From Phascolarctobacterium sp. (GTDB lineage Bacteria > Bacillota > Negativicutes > Acidaminococcales > Acidaminococcaceae): a stretch of 61,990 bases of DNA. Below, piece by piece: positions 19,735 to 29,630 of the stretch. The translations under genes were made by a program, and so were the position numbers. The notes beneath the pieces were generated by a model, which saw only the letters and a program-made list of their open reading frames with translations, was not told the origin of the DNA and ran no database searches. Within the stretch, counting starts at the first letter, position 1; the number at the start of each line of letters is the position of its first letter. The DNA lies in assembly GCA_030523325.1 (NCBI GenBank), contig JAUNIS010000012.1, forward strand, positions 1 to 61,990, in the 5' to 3' direction.

Positions 19735-20547
19735 TTAATTTTCAGGAACAACACCAGCTTTAGTAATGATTTTTTTTGCATCATCTGTCTTTAAGAAATC
19801 AAAAAACTTTTGAGTAGCTGCAGTAGGTTTAGCATCTTTTTTAGTTACCAACACGAATGGTCTTTGTACAGGATAGCTACCATTTTTAATAGTTTCACTA
19901 CTCGGAGCAACATTATCAATGGATAATGCTTTGACAGTTTTCTTAACGCTAGCGAGGGATGCGTAACCAATTGCAGCAGGATTGCTAGATACAGTAGTAA
20001 TTACGTCGCCGGTAGAAGTTAATTCTTGACGATACTTGCAAGCATTTGCAGTTTTAGTAATGGATTCAAAACCATCTCTTGTACCACTGCCTGCTTCACG
20101 ACCAATGAGCACGATTGCTCCAGCCTTACCGCCAACTTCTTGCCAATCTTTAATTTTACCAGTGTAAATATCGCTTAATTGTTTTACACTTAAATTCTTA
20201 ACGTTATTCTCTGGATTAACTACAATAGCAATGCCGTCGCGAGCTAAAATTTGTTCCTGCAAGCCTTTATCCTTTTCAGCCTGCTTTAAGTTACGACTAG
20301 AAAGACCGATATCGCAACGTCCATTTTGAACAGCTGTAATACCTGCGCCACTACCAGTAGGATTATAGGTGAAGGTGATGCCTTTATTTTTCGCTTGGAA
20401 GGATTCACCCAAAGCACCAATTACTTTTTCCATAGAAGTAGAACCATCGGTCGCAACCTTACCAGTAGTTGCGTTTTGTGAACCACCACAGCCTACTAAA
20501 CCAAACAATGCGACACTAGTTAAAACTGCACATAAAATTTTTTTCAT
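19735..20547 (-). CDS. pstS: phosphate-binding lipoprotein PstS
   Basis: Binds inorganic phosphate outside the inner membrane and delivers it to PstCA. About 270 residues. The lipoprotein signal ends in LVGC with Cys at residue 20. The mature part begins with the phosphate-loop motif DGSTSMEKVIGAL and contains GSGAGITAVQNG and REAGSGTRDGF, all typical of PstS. A GTG at 20565 would also open the frame, but AAGGAG seven bases before the ATG at 20547 fixes the start there. First gene of the operon. Confidence 0.95.
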   Translation of the reverse strand: MKKILCAVLTSVALFGLVGCGGSQNATTGKVATDGSTSMEKVIGALGESFQAKNKGITFTYNPTGSGAGITAVQNGRCDIGLSSRNLKQAEKDKGLQEQILARDGIAIVVNPENNVKNLSVKQLSDIYTGKIKDWQEVGGKAGAIVLIGREAGSGTRDGFESITKTANACKYRQELTSTGDVITTVSSNPAAIGYASLASVKKTVKALSIDNVAPSSETIKNGSYPVQRPFVLVTKKDAKPTAATQKFFDFLKTDDAKKIITKAGVVPEN

Positions 20548-20608
20548 TTTAATTCTCCTTAACACATATAAATAATTTTAAAGTAGTTTCTTATCGTCTA
20601 CGTTTTTC

Positions 20609-20663
20609 ATTATAATCAAAGAATGTAAAACTCATAACCATATTTTCGTAAAGTTTGTGTAAA
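20609..20663 (-). promoter_or_regulatory. pst operon promoter with Pho-box-like repeats
   Basis: Minus strand: TTTACA (20663-20658) and TTTACG (20652-20647) with an 11-base step, a third TTTACA at 20629-20624, then a perfect TATAAT at 20614-20609. There is no good -35, as expected for an activator-dependent PhoB/PhoP promoter. Confidence 0.6.
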
Positions 20664-20673
20664 TTCAATGATT

Positions 20674-20729
20674 AAAAACAAAAGACTCACGATTCAAGCC
20701 GAACTTAAATCGTGAGTCTTTTGTTTTTA
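20674..20729. terminator. strong terminator between dnaJ and the pst promoter
   Basis: Perfect 21-base arms (AAAAACAAAAGACTCACGAT... and its complement) with a 13-base loop, directly after the dnaJ stop. Acts at least on the minus strand. Confidence 0.92.
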
Positions 20730-20732
20730 AAT

Positions 20733-21890
20733 TTATTTGAAGAAATCCTTCACCTTATTCAAGAAAGATTTTTCCTCAGGATTAATATCATCCTTGGCTA
20801 CATCTTCAAACTTACGCAAAGCATCCTTTTGTTTTTCGCTAAGTTTTGTAGGAATGACAACCTTAATAGTTACGTATTGGTCACCGCGTTGGCCTCCACG
20901 TAAGGAAGCAACACCTTTACCCTTGATACGGAAAACCTTGCCAGGCTGAGTGCCTTCAGGAATCTTCAAGGTTACTTGACCATCGAGAGTAGGAACTTTA
21001 ATCTCGGCACCTAACGTAGCTTGAACAATATTAATAGGAATCTCACAAAGAATTGTGGTACCGTCACGTTCGAAGTATTTGTGTGGTCTTACGTGCAGGT
21101 ATACGTATAAATCTCCGTATCCCCCGCCCTTGGTACCAGCTTCACCTTCGTTGGCTACACGCATGCGTGAGCCATTATCCACACCTGCAGGAACCTTAAT
21201 TTTAATTTTCTTGTGAGTGCGAACAGTTCCCTTGCCCTTACATTCTTTACAAGGAGTGCTGATGATTTTGCCTTGTCCACGGCATTTACTGCAAGGACGT
21301 TCGTTAATCATCTGCCCAAACATAGTGTTTTGCGTGAAACGAACCGTACCTTGACCGCGACATTCAGAACATGTTTCTACCTTAGAACCAGGCTCTGCTC
21401 CATTGCCTCCGCAATGAGGACAGGTATCATCCTTATTAATGCTGATTTCTTTTTCAATACCGAAAGCTGCTTCCTCAAAAGAGATTTCGATATCAGTTCT
21501 GAGATCGGCACCCTTACGGGGTCCATTGTTAGCTCTAGAGCGACCTGCACCGCCTCCGAAGAAGGTTCCGAACAAATCTTCCATGTCGAAGCCTTGTGCA
21601 CCGCCAAACCCTCCGAAGCCTCCAAAAGGATCTCCTGCTCCCGGACCACCGCCTTGTGACATTTGTTCGAAAGCATCCATGCCCAGTTGATCGTACTGAG
21701 CGCGTTTTTGCTCGTCACTCAGTACGCTATAAGCCTCGTTTGCTTCTTTAAATTTTTCGGCAGCTTCCGGATTATCCTTATTGCGGTCAGGGTGATATTT
21801 CAAAGCCAGCTTACGAAACGCTTTTTTTAATTCGTCTTGTGTAGCTGTTTTGGATACGCCCAAAACCTCATAGTAATCTCTTTTACTCAA
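20733..21890 (-). CDS. dnaJ: chaperone protein DnaJ
   Basis: Hsp40 co-chaperone that delivers substrates to DnaK and stimulates its ATPase. 385 residues: J domain with the HPD tripeptide near 33-35, Gly/Phe-rich linker (about 75-120), zinc-binding domain with four CxxCxGxG repeats (about 150-215), then C-terminal substrate-binding domains. Last gene of the hrcA operon, 18 bases after dnaK. Confidence 0.98.
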   Translation of the reverse strand: MSKRDYYEVLGVSKTATQDELKKAFRKLALKYHPDRNKDNPEAAEKFKEANEAYSVLSDEQKRAQYDQLGMDAFEQMSQGGGPGAGDPFGGFGGFGGAQGFDMEDLFGTFFGGGAGRSRANNGPRKGADLRTDIEISFEEAAFGIEKEISINKDDTCPHCGGNGAEPGSKVETCSECRGQGTVRFTQNTMFGQMINERPCSKCRGQGKIISTPCKECKGKGTVRTHKKIKIKVPAGVDNGSRMRVANEGEAGTKGGGYGDLYVYLHVRPHKYFERDGTTILCEIPINIVQATLGAEIKVPTLDGQVTLKIPEGTQPGKVFRIKGKGVASLRGGQRGDQYVTIKVVIPTKLSEKQKDALRKFEDVAKDDINPEEKSFLNKVKDFFK

Positions 21891-21908
21891 AGCCGTTGCC
21901 TCCTAGAA

Positions 21909-23732
21909 TTATTTTTTATCATCAACAACTTCTGCGTCAACTACATCGTCGTCGGTCTTCGGAGCTTCTTGGTTTGCACCAGCAGCTTGTTGACCTTCAG
22001 TTTCTTTATAGAGTTCAGCTGCAAGTTCATAAAGAGGTTTTTGCAGTTCTTCTTTATTTTTCTTGATGAGTTCGATGTCGTCGCCTTTAAGGGATTCACG
22101 CAGGGTATCAACAGCAGCTTTAACTTTTGCAATCATGTCGTCCTTGCCCTTGCCTTCCATGTCTTTCATGGTTTTTTCGGCTTGATAGCACATAGAATCT
22201 GCTTCGTTCTTAACTTCAACAGTTTCTTTACGTTTCTTATCTGCTTCGGCATTAGCTTCTGCTTCTTTAACCATGCGTTCAACGTCGTCCTTGTTCAAGG
22301 TACCGGAAGAAGTAATGGTGATTTTTTGTTCCTTGCCAGTGCCGAGATCTTTAGCCTTTACATTAACAATACCATTAGCATCGATATCGAATTCAACCTC
22401 GATTTTAGGAACTCCACGAGGAGCTGCAGGGATATCACCAAGCTCGAAGCGACCAAGAGTCTTGTTATCTGCAGCCATTTCGCGTTCGCCTTGGAGAACA
22501 TGAATATCTACAGAAGGTTGGTTGTCAGCAGCAGTGGAGAATACTTGTTTACGAGAAGTAGGAATCGTGGTGTTACGATCGATGATTTTGGTGAAGACAC
22601 CGCCGAGAGTTTCGATACCAAGAGACAGCGGAGTTACATCAAGTAAAAGAACGTCTTTTACTTCACCAGCCAAAATACCAGCTTGAATTGCTGCACCTAC
22701 TGCTACGCATTCGTCGGGGTTAATACCACGATAAGGTTCCTTGCCAATAAATTTTTTCAGAGCTTCTTGAACAGCCGGAATACGAGAAGAACCACCAACA
22801 AGAATTACTTTGGAAATATCGCTTGCGCTGAGACCTGCGTCTTGCATAGCTTGACGAACAGGACCCATGGTACGTTGTACAAGGTCAGCAGTCATGTCTT
22901 CGAATTTTGCACGAGACAGGTCCATATCCAAGTGTTTCGGGCCGTCAGCTCCTGCAGTAATGAAGGGCAGGTTGATATTTGCAGTCATCATACCAGAGAG
23001 TTCGATTTTAGCTTTTTCAGCTGCTTCACGGAGACGTTGCATAGCCATACGGTCGGTAGAAAGGTCAATGCCTTCTGCTTTTTTGAATTCGTCTACGAGC
23101 CAATTGATAATTTTGTTATCAAAGTCATCGCCACCAAGATGAGTATCGCCATTAGTTGCTTTTACTTCGAATACGCCGTCGCCAATTTCCAAGATAGATA
23201 CGTCGAAGGTACCGCCGCCAAGGTCATATACCATGATGGTATGATCGTCAGTTTTATCCATGCCATAAGCCATGGAAGCTGCAGTAGGTTCGTTAACGAT
23301 ACGGAGAACATCGAGACCAGCAATCTTGCCTGCGTCTTTAGTTGCTTGACGTTGGCTATCGTTAAAATATGCCGGAACGGTAATAACTGCCTGAGTTACA
23401 GTTTCGCCGAGATAAGTTTCAGCATCAGCTTTCAATTTTTGCAGAATTTTTGCGGAAATTTCTTCCGGAGAATATTTTTTGCCATCAACAGTTACACGAT
23501 AGGAGCCTTCGCCCATATGACGTTTAATGGAGCTGATAGTACGGTCAGGATTAGAAACAGCTTGACGTTTTGCCAGTTGACCAACGAGTTGGTCACCATT
23601 TTTTGCAAAACCAACAACGGACGGAGTTGTACGAGAACCTTCTTTATTAGCGATAACTGTAGGTTCGCCGCCTTCCATAACAGCAACAACAGAGTTAGTA
23701 GTACCAAGGTCAATACCAATTACTTTAGACAT
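21909..23732 (-). CDS. dnaK: chaperone protein DnaK
   Basis: Hsp70 chaperone, 607 residues. The ATPase domain opens with the [14 protein letters not shown] motif and contains [13 protein letters not shown]; the peptide-binding domain includes the [14 protein letters not shown] linker; there is a C-terminal helical lid and an acidic tail ending [19 protein letters not shown] precedes the ATG. Confidence 0.99.
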   Translation of the reverse strand: MSKVIGIDLGTTNSVVAVMEGGEPTVIANKEGSRTTPSVVGFAKNGDQLVGQLAKRQAVSNPDRTISSIKRHMGEGSYRVTVDGKKYSPEEISAKILQKLKADAETYLGETVTQAVITVPAYFNDSQRQATKDAGKIAGLDVLRIVNEPTAASMAYGMDKTDDHTIMVYDLGGGTFDVSILEIGDGVFEVKATNGDTHLGGDDFDNKIINWLVDEFKKAEGIDLSTDRMAMQRLREAAEKAKIELSGMMTANINLPFITAGADGPKHLDMDLSRAKFEDMTADLVQRTMGPVRQAMQDAGLSASDISKVILVGGSSRIPAVQEALKKFIGKEPYRGINPDECVAVGAAIQAGILAGEVKDVLLLDVTPLSLGIETLGGVFTKIIDRNTTIPTSRKQVFSTAADNQPSVDIHVLQGEREMAADNKTLGRFELGDIPAAPRGVPKIEVEFDIDANGIVNVKAKDLGTGKEQKITITSSGTLNKDDVERMVKEAEANAEADKKRKETVEVKNEADSMCYQAEKTMKDMEGKGKDDMIAKVKAAVDTLRESLKGDDIELIKKNKEELQKPLYELAAELYKETEGQQAAGANQEAPKTDDDVVDAEVVDDKK

Positions 23733-23789
23733 GATTAATTCCTCCTAAATTACAATGAGTTTTCTAAATTGAGATTTATTAAGCGAGCA

Positions 23790-24350
23790 TCAGTCATTGC
23801 TGATTACTCGTACTTTACAAGTGCGGATAACTTTACCAGAAAGCTTATAGCCTTTTTCTAAGACTAAATCGATGGTGTTATCTTGAACATCTGGGTTTTG
23901 CGCACGCATAACAGCCTCGTGCATATTGGGGTCAAATTGTTCTCCCTGGGCAGCAATTTCTTCAACATCAAGGGATTTCAAAACATCCAAAAATTGACGA
24001 TGAATTTTTTCCATACCAGCGACAACCGATTCAACATCATTTGCCTTAGCGGATACTGCTTGAGCTCTTTCGAAATTGTCCAGCACCTTCAAGAATTTTT
24101 CTACTACATTAGCAGTTACAAAAGTGGAAAGCTGTTCTTTCTCACTTTGGGTACGACGACGGAAATTAGTGAAATCGGCTTGCAATCTTGCCAAGCGATT
24201 GTTAAGGTCAGCGATTTGTTCATCGCGTTCATCCACAACCTCAACTTCAATCTTAGTTTCTTCAGCAGTCTCTTGTCCAGCCTGAGTTTCGCTAGTTTCT
24301 GCTTCGACTTGTTCAGTCTCTTGCTTTAGGTTCATATCTTGCTCTTGCAA
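23790..24350 (-). CDS. grpE: nucleotide exchange factor GrpE
   Basis: Releases ADP from DnaK. 186 residues: an acidic Glu-rich N-terminal tail (about 1-45), a long coiled coil (about 45-110), then the C-terminal beta domain with VVAGMEKIHRQF and GEQFDPNMHEAV. The start is probably TTG at 24350, seven bases after AAGGAGG; an ATG at 24335 is the alternative. Confidence 0.96.
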   Translation of the reverse strand: MQEQDMNLKQETEQVEAETSETQAGQETAEETKIEVEVVDERDEQIADLNNRLARLQADFTNFRRRTQSEKEQLSTFVTANVVEKFLKVLDNFERAQAVSAKANDVESVVAGMEKIHRQFLDVLKSLDVEEIAAQGEQFDPNMHEAVMRAQNPDVQDNTIDLVLEKGYKLSGKVIRTCKVRVISND

Positions 24351-24364
24351 AATAAATCCTCCTT

Positions 24365-25396
24365 TTATTTATCTATCTCGTTTTCAAAGATTGTTTTCAG
24401 ATAATGATGTAAGTAATCCATAACAGAAATTACTTTTCCGTATTCCATACGGGTTGGTCCAAGCACTGCCATAGTCCCAACAATATGCCCGTTGAGTCTA
24501 TAGGTTGCTTGAATCATACTGCAGTCCTGAATACCGGTGAAGGTATTTTCTGTGCCAATGGTAACCTTCAGGCCATCATCCTCACCAACGTTAACTAAAT
24601 CCCTGACAACTCTTTCTTCTTCCAAAATTCCTAGCAGATTTTTGACGCGTTCCACATCTTGGAATTCTGGTTGATTTAAGAGCTGCTTCGTGCCACCCAT
24701 GAAAACCTTTTGTTCTTTATGCTTACGGCTAAGCTTACGAATGCTTTGCATCAAGGATGCGAAAAGCAATTTGTCGTGAGCCACGTCCGTGCGCACCTCT
24801 TCCAAAATGTCTTCGCTGATATCTGCAAGATTTTTACCTTGCAAAAGGCGGCTGACTCGTCCAGCCATATAATCGAGTTCCTCGTATCTCATACCAATGG
24901 GGATTTCCACCACGCAATTGTCCACGCTGCCGTCTTCTGTGACGATGCAAAGGATTGCATGAGTTTCATCTAGTGGCAAGAACTTCATATACTTAAAGGA
25001 TGTGCCCATATCTTCATTAGCAAGAACCATGGAGACATTTTGCGTCATACGAGAAAGAATTTTTGCGGTAGATTGAAAGATTTCGTCAATGTTGCGACGT
25101 CTTTCGTTAAACCAGCCGTTGATAAGTGCTCTGTCGTTATCCGTCAGCGCATCTGGATTTGTCAAGGAATCCACATAGAAGCGATAAGCTTGAGGGCTTG
25201 GTACTCGGCCTGCCGATGTGTGGGGTTGCTCCAGATAACCCAAGAGCTCAAGATCGCTCATCTCGTTACGAATGGTTGCCGGGCTCAGTCCCAGGTCATA
25301 CTTACGAGCCAGGTTACGTGAACCAACAGGTTCTGCAGTGGAAATATAATCTTCGACGATTAAGCGAAGAATTTTTTTCTTGCGATCATTTAACAT
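24365..25396 (-). CDS. hrcA: heat-inducible transcription repressor HrcA
   Basis: Repressor of class I heat-shock genes that binds CIRCE and is kept active by GroEL. About 343 residues: N-terminal winged helix (DRKKKILRLIVEDYISTAEPVGS, SPATIRNEMSDLE), GAF-like centre, C-terminal dimerisation part. The frame could open at 25426, but that start would lie inside the CIRCE element; the ATG at 25396 with GAGGTGG just upstream is the real start. First gene of hrcA-grpE-dnaK-dnaJ. Confidence 0.96.
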   Translation of the reverse strand: MLNDRKKKILRLIVEDYISTAEPVGSRNLARKYDLGLSPATIRNEMSDLELLGYLEQPHTSAGRVPSPQAYRFYVDSLTNPDALTDNDRALINGWFNERRRNIDEIFQSTAKILSRMTQNVSMVLANEDMGTSFKYMKFLPLDETHAILCIVTEDGSVDNCVVEIPIGMRYEELDYMAGRVSRLLQGKNLADISEDILEEVRTDVAHDKLLFASLMQSIRKLSRKHKEQKVFMGGTKQLLNQPEFQDVERVKNLLGILEEERVVRDLVNVGEDDGLKVTIGTENTFTGIQDCSMIQATYRLNGHIVGTMAVLGPTRMEYGKVISVMDYLHHYLKTIFENEIDK

Positions 25397-25419
25397 ATTT
25401 TCCACCTCTTTAGGACTTG

Positions 25420-25446
25420 TTAGCACTCATCAAAGGTGACTGCTAA
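25420..25446. promoter_or_regulatory. CIRCE operator
   Basis: TTAGCACTC-N9-GACTGCTAA, one mismatch from the consensus TTAGCACTC-N9-GAGTGCTAA, in the hrcA leader between promoter and RBS. Confidence 0.95.
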
Positions 25447-25458
25447 CATCCTGGACAT

Positions 25459-25487
25459 ATAATACCACTACCCACATACCTTGTCAA
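25459..25487 (-). promoter_or_regulatory. sigma-A promoter of the hrcA operon
   Basis: TTGACA (25487-25482), 17-base spacer, TATTAT (25464-25459) on the minus strand, 13 bases before CIRCE. Confidence 0.88.
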
Positions 25488-25535
25488 CAACTTTTACAAA
25501 ATATTTTTAACTTTTTGACTTTTGATTTTAAAAAC

Positions 25536-25597
25536 AAAATCTCCCTCGTTAATTAACGAAGGAGATTTAAAAATAAGTTGAGTGTTTCCACTCAACT
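25536..25597 (-). terminator. hairpins at the end of hemW
   Basis: Two inverted repeats follow hemW: GTTGAGTG-TTTC-CACTCAAC (25577-25596), then AAATCTCC(t)TCGTTAA / TTAACGAGGGAGATTT (25538-25568) followed by TTGTTTTT on the minus strand. Confidence 0.82.
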
Positions 25598-25613
25598 GAC
25601 TTCGACTCTCTCA

Positions 25614-26828
25614 TTATTTGATAAACGCCTCGAAAATTAGATTGCCAACTGCCATGCCGGCCTCTGTGAGACGCAGATAATTTGTTTCTTCATCGTAGGC
25701 TAGTAAATTATCCTTAAAAAATGGCTCAAGCTCTGCAGAAAATTCTTGCAAGATATTCACGCCAAATCTTGCCTTGCCCTCGGTTAAATTGGCACCCTTC
25801 ACAGTCCTGAGTCCCATGAACATATATTCTGCAATTAATTCATCCTGGGATAGATTTTCCACCTCATAAAGCTCTTCATTATTATATATGGAAGAAAGTG
25901 ATTTCTCTTGAAGCTTTGCATCTACACCGAAGGCTGTAGAATTTCGCAAGGCTTCAATATTTTTAATATACTTCTGAACATCACTGGTCGCCGTTAAACG
26001 TACTTTACCTGTAAAACTGCAGGCTGCTGCACCAAAACCTATGTAAGGATGATAAGCCCAGTAAACCATGTTATGAGCCGACTCGCCACCTGAACGCGCG
26101 TAGTTCGAAACTTCGTATCGTTTGTACCCTTGTGATGGCAAAAAGCTTTGCACATAATCGTACATATCAGCAGTTACATCTTCGTCAGGCAAAACTAATT
26201 TACCGGAGCTCACTAATTTTTCTAAGGGAGTGCCCTCTTCAAGAATCAAGCTATAGGCAGATAGATGTTCAATGTTGGTTTGAGTGATTGCTTCTAAGGT
26301 AGATTCTAAAGATTTTAACGTTTGACCAGGCAAGCCGTATATAAAATCCGCATTAATGCGGAAAAATCCTGCCTCACGAGCCATGTTAATTGTGTTCAAT
26401 GCCTCCTCAGACGTATGAATACGTCCAATGGTTTTCAGTTCCGTATTACTCAAGGATTGCACACCAAAGCTAATGCGATTAAAACTCATCTCGCGCAAAT
26501 CCTTAAGTTTAGCTAAATCAGCTGTACCAGGATTGACTTCAATCGTCGCCTCGCGAGGATTTTTCCAAAAGCCCGAGCTTTTTAATTCATCGACGATTAA
26601 CTTGATTTCATTTGCAGATAAAATACTCGGCGTACCTCCACCAAAGAAAATGGTGTCACACTGACTAACCTTGCTCGCCTCAAAGGATCTCAAGCGAATT
26701 TCTTGCACAACTGCATCCACATAAGCCTTCATGGTCTCGCAAGTAAAACCTGCGTAGGAAGGAAAGTCGCAATATAAACATTTTTGCTTGCAAAAAGGAA
26801 TATGTACGTAAACAGCTTCGAAATTCAT
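25614..26828 (-). CDS. hemW: radical SAM heme chaperone HemW (HemN-like)
   Basis: Oxygen-sensitive radical SAM protein thought to insert heme into haemoproteins, long annotated as coproporphyrinogen dehydrogenase. 404 residues. The cluster motif is CKQKCLYCDF near residues 13-22; it lacks the extra Cys after the CxxxCxxC motif typical of true HemN. FFGGGTPS follows near 63 and VNPGT near 99. Start supported by GGAAGGAGAG. Neighbour of lepA, a common arrangement in Firmicutes, but here separated from it by 458 bases of repeats. Confidence 0.93.
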   Translation of the reverse strand: MNFEAVYVHIPFCKQKCLYCDFPSYAGFTCETMKAYVDAVVQEIRLRSFEASKVSQCDTIFFGGGTPSILSANEIKLIVDELKSSGFWKNPREATIEVNPGTADLAKLKDLREMSFNRISFGVQSLSNTELKTIGRIHTSEEALNTINMAREAGFFRINADFIYGLPGQTLKSLESTLEAITQTNIEHLSAYSLILEEGTPLEKLVSSGKLVLPDEDVTADMYDYVQSFLPSQGYKRYEVSNYARSGGESAHNMVYWAYHPYIGFGAAACSFTGKVRLTATSDVQKYIKNIEALRNSTAFGVDAKLQEKSLSSIYNNEELYEVENLSQDELIAEYMFMGLRTVKGANLTEGKARFGVNILQEFSAELEPFFKDNLLAYDEETNYLRLTEAGMAVGNLIFEAFIK

Positions 26829-26850
26829 ACTGCTCTCCTTCCCTAAAATT

Positions 26851-26874
26851 TAGGCGTGCCCAAAGGCACGCCTA
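26851..26874. terminator. hairpin between lepA and hemW
   Basis: Perfect 10-base arms TAGGCGTGCC / GGCACGCCTA around a CAAA loop. The minus-strand side continues AATTTTAG, so it probably ends the lepA transcript before hemW. Confidence 0.65.
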
Positions 26875-26932
26875 TAATTAATAATTTGTCGTTTAACATC
26901 AAGTCAGCAAAAATCCGAACCGCGGATTTCGT

Positions 26933-27075
26933 CAAAACGTTCAGAGTATGTCAGCTGCGAGGCGGCCGAGGGAGTCGTACATTTTTAATCGTACCCTCTC
27001 TTATCACCGAAACTCGCAAGAATCGTTTTAGGCGAGGCAACGACAACGAAGCATAAGACGATTATCGCAAGTCTC
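26933..27075. repeat. structured repeat, copy 1
   Basis: About 143 bases, repeated at 27084 with near identity from CAAAACGTTCAGAG through the final AGTYTC. It contains a hairpin GAGGG...GTAC/GTAC...CCTC (about 26969-26999) and a long-range stem in which GAAACTCGC...AATCGTTTT faces AAGACGATT...GCAAGT(c)TC. In this copy the outer stem has two mismatches. It lies in the 458-base gap (26829-27286) between hemW and lepA; no protein-coding sense is seen. Confidence 0.7.
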
Positions 27076-27083
27076 AATCCACA

Positions 27084-27282
27084 CAAAACGTTCAGAGCAG
27101 GCCATATGCGAGGCGGCCGAGGGAGTCGTACATTTTTAATCGTACCCTCTCTTATCACCGAAACTCGTAAGAATCGTTTTAGGCGAGGCGGCAGGAGTTT
27201 AAGGCAGAAGGATAGTACTGAAACGTACAGACTTCTGCCTTAAACGACGACAACGAAGCATAAGACGATTATCGCGAGTTTC
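27084..27282. repeat. structured repeat, copy 2, with a hairpin insertion
   Basis: Second copy of the same element, about 199 bases. It matches copy 1 except for about 56 extra bases in the apical loop. Its outer stem GAAACTCG(T) / GCGAGTTTC pairs fully, with one wobble, where copy 1 has mismatches. It ends 5 bases before the lepA stop. Confidence 0.7.
27197..27245. repeat. perfect 14-bp hairpin inserted in repeat copy 2
   Basis: GTTTAAGGCAGAAG and its exact complement flank a 21-base loop that itself holds GTAC...GTAC. It is absent from copy 1 at the equivalent position. Confidence 0.75.
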
Positions 27283-27286
27283 CCCG

Positions 27287-29086
27287 TTAATCCATCTTAA
27301 GCACAGCCATGAAAGCTTCTTGAGGCAGTTCAACATTTCCGACTTGTTTCATACGCTTCTTACCTTCTTTTTGTTTTTCCAGTAATTTGCGCTTACGAGA
27401 AATATCGCCGCCGTAACATTTTGCTAAGACGTCCTTACGCATAGCCTTAACATTTTCACGAGCGATAACTGTATTACCAATAGCAGCTTGCACAGGAATC
27501 TCGAACATTTGACGAGGAATCAAGCTGCGCAATTTTTCTACCAATTGACGACCACGTACGCGAGCATTTTCTCTATGCACAATTGCGCAGAGTGCGTCAA
27601 CCTGCTCGCCGTTAAGCAAAATATCAACCTTCACAAGATTAGAATCGCGATAACCGGACAGCTCGTAGTCAAGCGATGCGTAACCACGAGTACATGATTT
27701 CAATCTGTCGAAGTAATCGAAAATAATCTCGGACAGAGGCAAGGCATAGTGAATCATTACGCGGGTATCGTCAAGATAAGTCATATTGTCATATTCCCCA
27801 CGTTTTTCTTGGGACAGCTCCATAACTGCACCAACATAATCCTTAGGCACGATGATGGTCGCATTAACGAAGGGCTCTTCAACATGGTCGATGAAGGTTG
27901 GGTCGGGGAACATAGACGGATTATCGATCATCTCAATATCTCCGTTGGTACGCACAACCTCGTAAATAACGTTGGGCGCGGTAGTGATTAAGGTTAAGCC
28001 GTATTCTCTTTCGAGACGTTCCTTAATAACGTCCATATGAAGAAGTCCAAGGAAACCACATCGAAAACCAAAGCCAAGAGCTGTAGAAGTCTCGGGCTCA
28101 AAAACTAAGGCAGCATCGTTGAGCTGTAATTTTTCTAAAGCATCACGCAGGTTATCGTAATCAGAATTTTCTACAGGATACAATCCGCAATAAACCATAG
28201 GCGTTGCTTTGCGATAGCCAGGCAACGCATGGGGCGCTGGATTATTCGCATCGGTTACCGTATCACCTACGCGAGCATCCTTAACATTTTTAATAGAAGC
28301 AGCAAAGAAACCTACCTGACCTGCAGTAAGCTCGTCCACATTTACAAGGTTAGGCTTGAAATAACCGACCTCGGTAACATCGAACTCGGCGCCAGTCGCC
28401 ATCATACGAATCCTTTGTCCCTTTTTAATGCTGCCTTCCATCACGCGGATATAAAGCACAACCCCCTTGTATGCGTCAAACTTGGAGTCGAAGACTAAAG
28501 CTTTCAGTGGTGCTTCATTGTCTCCTTGGGGTGCAGGCACACGTTCGACAATGGCTTCTAAAACATCTTCGATACCAAGACCGGTTTTCGCGGAACAAAG
28601 CACCGCATCAGATGCATCGATACCGATGACATCCTCGATTTCTTTTTTCACATGGTCCGGATCCGCAGAAGGTAAATCTATTTTATTAATTACAGGTATA
28701 ATTTCTAGATCATTATCCAACGCTAAATAAACATTAGCCAAGGTTTGCGCCTCAATACCTTGAGTTGCATCGATAACAAGCAACGCGCCCTCACAAGCAG
28801 CAAGCGCACGAGAAACTTCATAAGTAAAATCCACATGACCTGGAGTATCGATAAAATTCAACATATACTCCTCACCATTTTTTGCAGTATACATGCTGCG
28901 TACAGCTTGAGCCTTAATGGTAATGCCCCGTTCACGCTCCAAATCCATGGAGTCAAGGATTTGTTCCTCCATCTCGCGTTTGGACAAAGTACCAGTATAT
29001 TCAATGAGCCTATCGGCAAGTGTTGACTTGCCATGATCTATATGAGCGATAATAGAAAAGTTGCGAATGTTTTTTTGACTAGACAT
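27287..29086 (-). CDS. lepA: elongation factor 4 (LepA)
   Basis: Ribosome-associated GTPase that back-translocates or aids initiation-stage ribosomes. 599 residues, the usual length. GTPase motifs: [15 protein letters not shown] near 14, DTPGHVDF near 79, [10 protein letters not shown] near 133. The C-terminal LepA-specific domain ends in [24 protein letters not shown]. An AAGGAG lies 14 bases before the ATG, a rather long distance. Confidence 0.98.
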   Translation of the reverse strand: MSSQKNIRNFSIIAHIDHGKSTLADRLIEYTGTLSKREMEEQILDSMDLERERGITIKAQAVRSMYTAKNGEEYMLNFIDTPGHVDFTYEVSRALAACEGALLVIDATQGIEAQTLANVYLALDNDLEIIPVINKIDLPSADPDHVKKEIEDVIGIDASDAVLCSAKTGLGIEDVLEAIVERVPAPQGDNEAPLKALVFDSKFDAYKGVVLYIRVMEGSIKKGQRIRMMATGAEFDVTEVGYFKPNLVNVDELTAGQVGFFAASIKNVKDARVGDTVTDANNPAPHALPGYRKATPMVYCGLYPVENSDYDNLRDALEKLQLNDAALVFEPETSTALGFGFRCGFLGLLHMDVIKERLEREYGLTLITTAPNVIYEVVRTNGDIEMIDNPSMFPDPTFIDHVEEPFVNATIIVPKDYVGAVMELSQEKRGEYDNMTYLDDTRVMIHYALPLSEIIFDYFDRLKSCTRGYASLDYELSGYRDSNLVKVDILLNGEQVDALCAIVHRENARVRGRQLVEKLRSLIPRQMFEIPVQAAIGNTVIARENVKAMRKDVLAKCYGGDISRKRKLLEKQKEGKKRMKQVGNVELPQEAFMAVLKMD

Positions 29087-29208
29087 AGACGGCTTCGTAA
29101 CTCCTTTTGTAAGATTTATTGTAACAGTTTATTATATCATTTTAAGACGGGAAATGTAAATATGAGTTAAGAGTGTTTAGGTTCAGCGCATGGGTAAGTC
29201 GAATATAG

Positions 29209-29239
29209 AAAAAAGGCATCGCCCTCAAGCGATGCCTTT
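29209..29239 (-). terminator. terminator of rpsT
   Basis: AAAGGCATCG / CGATGCCTTT with an 8-base loop and a following T run on the minus strand. Confidence 0.9.
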
Positions 29240-29254
29240 GACAAATCCAAAAGA

Positions 29255-29518
29255 TTAAGCCATTGCGTTAACTTTCTTAGCAAGTCTGGATTTTTTACGA
29301 GCTGCTGCGTTCTTAGAAATAACGCCTTTGCGAGCTGCTTTATCGAGTAAGCTGGATGCATTAACGAGAGCTTCAGCTGCAACTGCTTTGTCAGCAGCTT
29401 TAGCTAATGCTTCTACTTTGCGACCTGCGTTACGAACGCCTGCTTTTACAGGGCCGTTAGCTGCACGACGTTCTGCATCAGTTTTTACACTACGAATAGA
29501 AGATTTAATGTTAGGCAC
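29255..29518 (-). CDS. rpsT: 30S ribosomal protein S20
   Basis: Small-subunit protein binding 16S rRNA, 87 residues, Ala/Lys rich. It begins MPNIKSSIRSVKTDAERRA, the usual S20 start. Translation starts at GTG 29518, eight bases after AGGAGG; the in-frame GTG at 29527 is part of the RBS itself. C-terminus KNAAARKKSRLAKKVN is typical. Confidence 0.97.
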   Translation of the reverse strand: MPNIKSSIRSVKTDAERRAANGPVKAGVRNAGRKVEALAKAADKAVAAEALVNASSLLDKAARKGVISKNAAARKKSRLAKKVNAMA

Positions 29519-29630
29519 GAAATTCACCTCCTGCTAAACCAATTTTTATAGAAATAATATTTTTTCGTACCACAGTATTCTACCACGAAGATTTGTAGAA
29601 CGCAAGTGTTTCAAAAAAATATTTTAATTT

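Noticed and set aside
22683..23738. Long plus-strand frame of 351 residues opposite dnaK
   Set aside because: Antisense shadow of a well-conserved gene; composition follows dnaK codons.
26856..27056. 66-residue plus-strand frame in the lepA-hemW gap
   Set aside because: Falls inside the structured repeat; the equivalent frame is not maintained in the second copy.
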